Below, piece after piece: positions 14,251 to 14,898 of a DNA stretch of 14,898 nt. Both the position numbers and the translations under genes were made by a program. The notes under the pieces are model-generated. The model was given only the letters and a program-made list of their open reading frames with translations, was not told the origin of the DNA and did no database searches. Numbering within the stretch: position 1 is the stretch's first letter; every line of letters starts with the position of its first letter. The DNA is from Bacteroidota bacterium (GTDB taxonomy: Bacteria; Bacteroidota; Ignavibacteria; UBA10030; SZUA-254), in contig SCUC01000104.1 in NCBI GenBank assembly GCA_004322375.1, forward strand, positions 1 to 14,898, read 5' to 3'.

Positions 14251-14348
14251 AATGCAAAAGTAAAAAAAAAGGCGTTCTACACAAAGAAAAGAGAGAGAGC
14301 TCTTTTTCCTTTTTCTCTACGAGCCGTAGGCATTTTTACTTTTGCATT
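14251..14348. repeat. 16-bp perfect inverted repeat in tRNA-Gly/tRNA-Leu spacer
   Basis: AATGCAAAAGTAAAAA (14251-14266) is the exact reverse complement of 14333-14348, with 66 bases between. The interior contains AAAAGAG-AGAGAG-CTCTTTT and CTACG-AGC-CGTAG, so the whole spacer can fold into one compound hairpin. On the minus strand AT-rich pairing without a G/C-rich stem and T-run argues against a classical terminator. It probably folds between the two tRNAs in the precursor transcript. Confidence 0.6.
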
Positions 14349-14352
14349 CTTG

Positions 14353-14425
14353 AGCGGGAAACGAGACTCGAACTCGCGACATCAACCTTGGCAAGGTTGC
14401 GCTCTACCAACTGAGCTATTCCCGC
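14353..14425 (-). tRNA. tRNA-Gly (GCC)
   Basis: 73 bases without encoded CCA. Acceptor GCGGGAA pairs with TTCCCGC, discriminator U. The D-arm is GCTCAGTTGGTAGAGC, the anticodon loop TTGCCAA gives GCC, and the T-arm is GCGAG-TTCGAGT-CTCGT. It is the first tRNA downstream of the candidate promoter. Confidence 0.96.
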
Positions 14426-14456
14426 ATTTTTCTTTGTTTTACATCATTATGCGATG

Positions 14457-14473
14457 GTCCACCTAAAGTGGAC
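14457..14473. other. Hairpin in the leader of the tRNA operon
   Basis: GTCCAC and GTGGAC form six perfect pairs around a five-base loop, between the candidate promoter and tRNA-Gly. No T-run follows on the minus strand. It may be part of the tRNA precursor leader; function unknown. Confidence 0.35.
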
Positions 14474-14502
14474 TTAGCTATTTCCCCCCAAATTGGGTTA
14501 AT

Positions 14503-14531
14503 AATATAGCAAAAATACTTACATTCTGCAA
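14503..14531 (-). promoter_or_regulatory. Candidate sigma-70-type promoter of the tRNA cluster
   Basis: On the minus strand TTGCAG (14531-14526) and TATATT (14508-14503) are separated by 17 bases, a near-consensus arrangement. A start site near 14496 would give a leader of about 70 bases before tRNA-Gly. The promoter lies in the AT-rich gap between the upstream CYTH-domain gene and the tRNAs. It could supply transcription of the four tRNAs and, by read-through, thrS and the genes after it. If this organism used a Bacteroidota-type -33/-7 promoter instead, the boxes would need to be reread. Confidence 0.45.
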
Positions 14532-14564
14532 AAATATCTTACAATAATCATAACATCAAGGTAA

Positions 14565-14898
14565 TCAACGCTTTAATAACATATCCGAATACGATTCTTT
14601 AATAAAATCCTCTCCCGTTATAGCAAATTCAGATATTAATAAATCCATGATTCCCTGCGCTTCTTGTTCCGAGTTTTCAACCGGAACTTCAAACTCCAAA
14701 AACGCTCCTAGTTCTTTAACATCATCAATATGTATCCGCGTCGTCTTGTACATGTACAAAATTCTTCTTTTAACAACTTGAATTTTAAGACCCAGTGATA
14801 ACGTTAACACGTTCTTCAATTCTACCGGATTTTGAACCGGATAGATGATGAAATCACTCAATCGTTGATTGCCTGCCTCGTTGCGCGAATAATAAATT
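14565..14898 (-). CDS. CYTH-domain protein (class IV adenylate cyclase-like), C-terminal part
   Basis: The reading frame is open to the right edge of the window, so the 5' part of the gene is missing; a TTG at 14861 is only an internal codon. The visible residues begin YYSRNEAGNQRLSDFIIYPV, followed by KRRILYMYKTTRIHIDDVKELGAFLEFEV and a helical end with SYSDMLLKR. The TRIHIDDVKELGAFLEFEV segment is the CYTH core, in which acidic and basic residues line a tunnel that binds triphosphates and divalent metal. CYTH proteins include class IV adenylate cyclases (CyaB), thiamine triphosphatases and inorganic triphosphatases. The R-x-x-L-Y and FLEFEV pattern resembles CyaB-like members, but the substrate cannot be assigned without the missing N-terminal ExExK motif. 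Confidence 0.85.
   Translation of the reverse strand, partial: IYYSRNEAGNQRLSDFIIYPVQNPVELKNVLTLSLGLKIQVVKRRILYMYKTTRIHIDDVKELGAFLEFEVPVENSEQEAQGIMDLLISEFAITGEDFIKESYSDMLLKR

Noticed and set aside
1..14898. CRISPR array, integrase, transposase or phage genes
   Set aside because: I saw no regularly spaced direct repeats and no protein with integrase, transposase or capsid-type features anywhere in the window.

Overview
The window reads as an ordinary chromosomal segment of a moderately AT-rich bacterium, most likely from the Bacteroidota/Chlorobiota/Ignavibacteriota group. I infer this from the run thrS-infC-rpmI-rplT-pheS-pheT-(coiled-coil gene)-zapA-(structured RNA)-rny, from the presence of RNase Y, from the mixed use of Shine-Dalgarno sites, and from intergenic spacers rich in short hairpins and low-complexity repeats. 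No 16S rRNA or other decisive taxonomic marker is present, so this placement is an inference.

Left part (1-1795): a small three-helix membrane protein on the minus strand faces a plus-strand pair made of an ECF sigma factor and a zinc-binding (ZAS-type) membrane anti-sigma factor. A candidate ECF-type promoter lies just upstream of the sigma gene, which suggests autoregulation.

Middle (1860-5582, all minus): RNase Y (rny), then a two-gene AT-rich module, then dephospho-CoA kinase (coaE). The module holds a protein with a PD-(D/E)XK-nuclease-like N-terminus and a coupled 126-residue protein of unknown function. It has one-base and 44-base gene overlaps and no recognisable housekeeping role. 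It is the best candidate here for a horizontally acquired, undescribed system.

Region 5583-6089: about 500 bases without a protein gene. It holds a hairpin covering the rny ribosome-binding site, two further palindromes, and a 246-base structured element closed by a 13-bp stem. The position next to zapA makes that element a candidate 6S RNA.

Right part (6090-13798, all minus): zapA, a coiled-coil protein of unknown role, pheT, pheS, rplT, rpmI, infC and thrS. infC very probably starts at a rare ATC codon, and thrS starts six bases after the end of a tRNA-Cys gene. Upstream of thrS lie four minus-strand tRNA genes in the order Gly(GCC), Leu(UAA), Val(GAC), Cys(GCA), with a plausible sigma-70-type promoter at 14503-14531. 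The window closes with the C-terminal part of a CYTH-domain protein that runs off the right edge.

Taken together, the minus strand is one long translation-centred block (tRNAs, two aminoacyl-tRNA synthetases, IF3, L35, L20) that runs on into cell division (ZapA), RNA decay (RNase Y) and CoA synthesis, with an accessory module inserted near its end.
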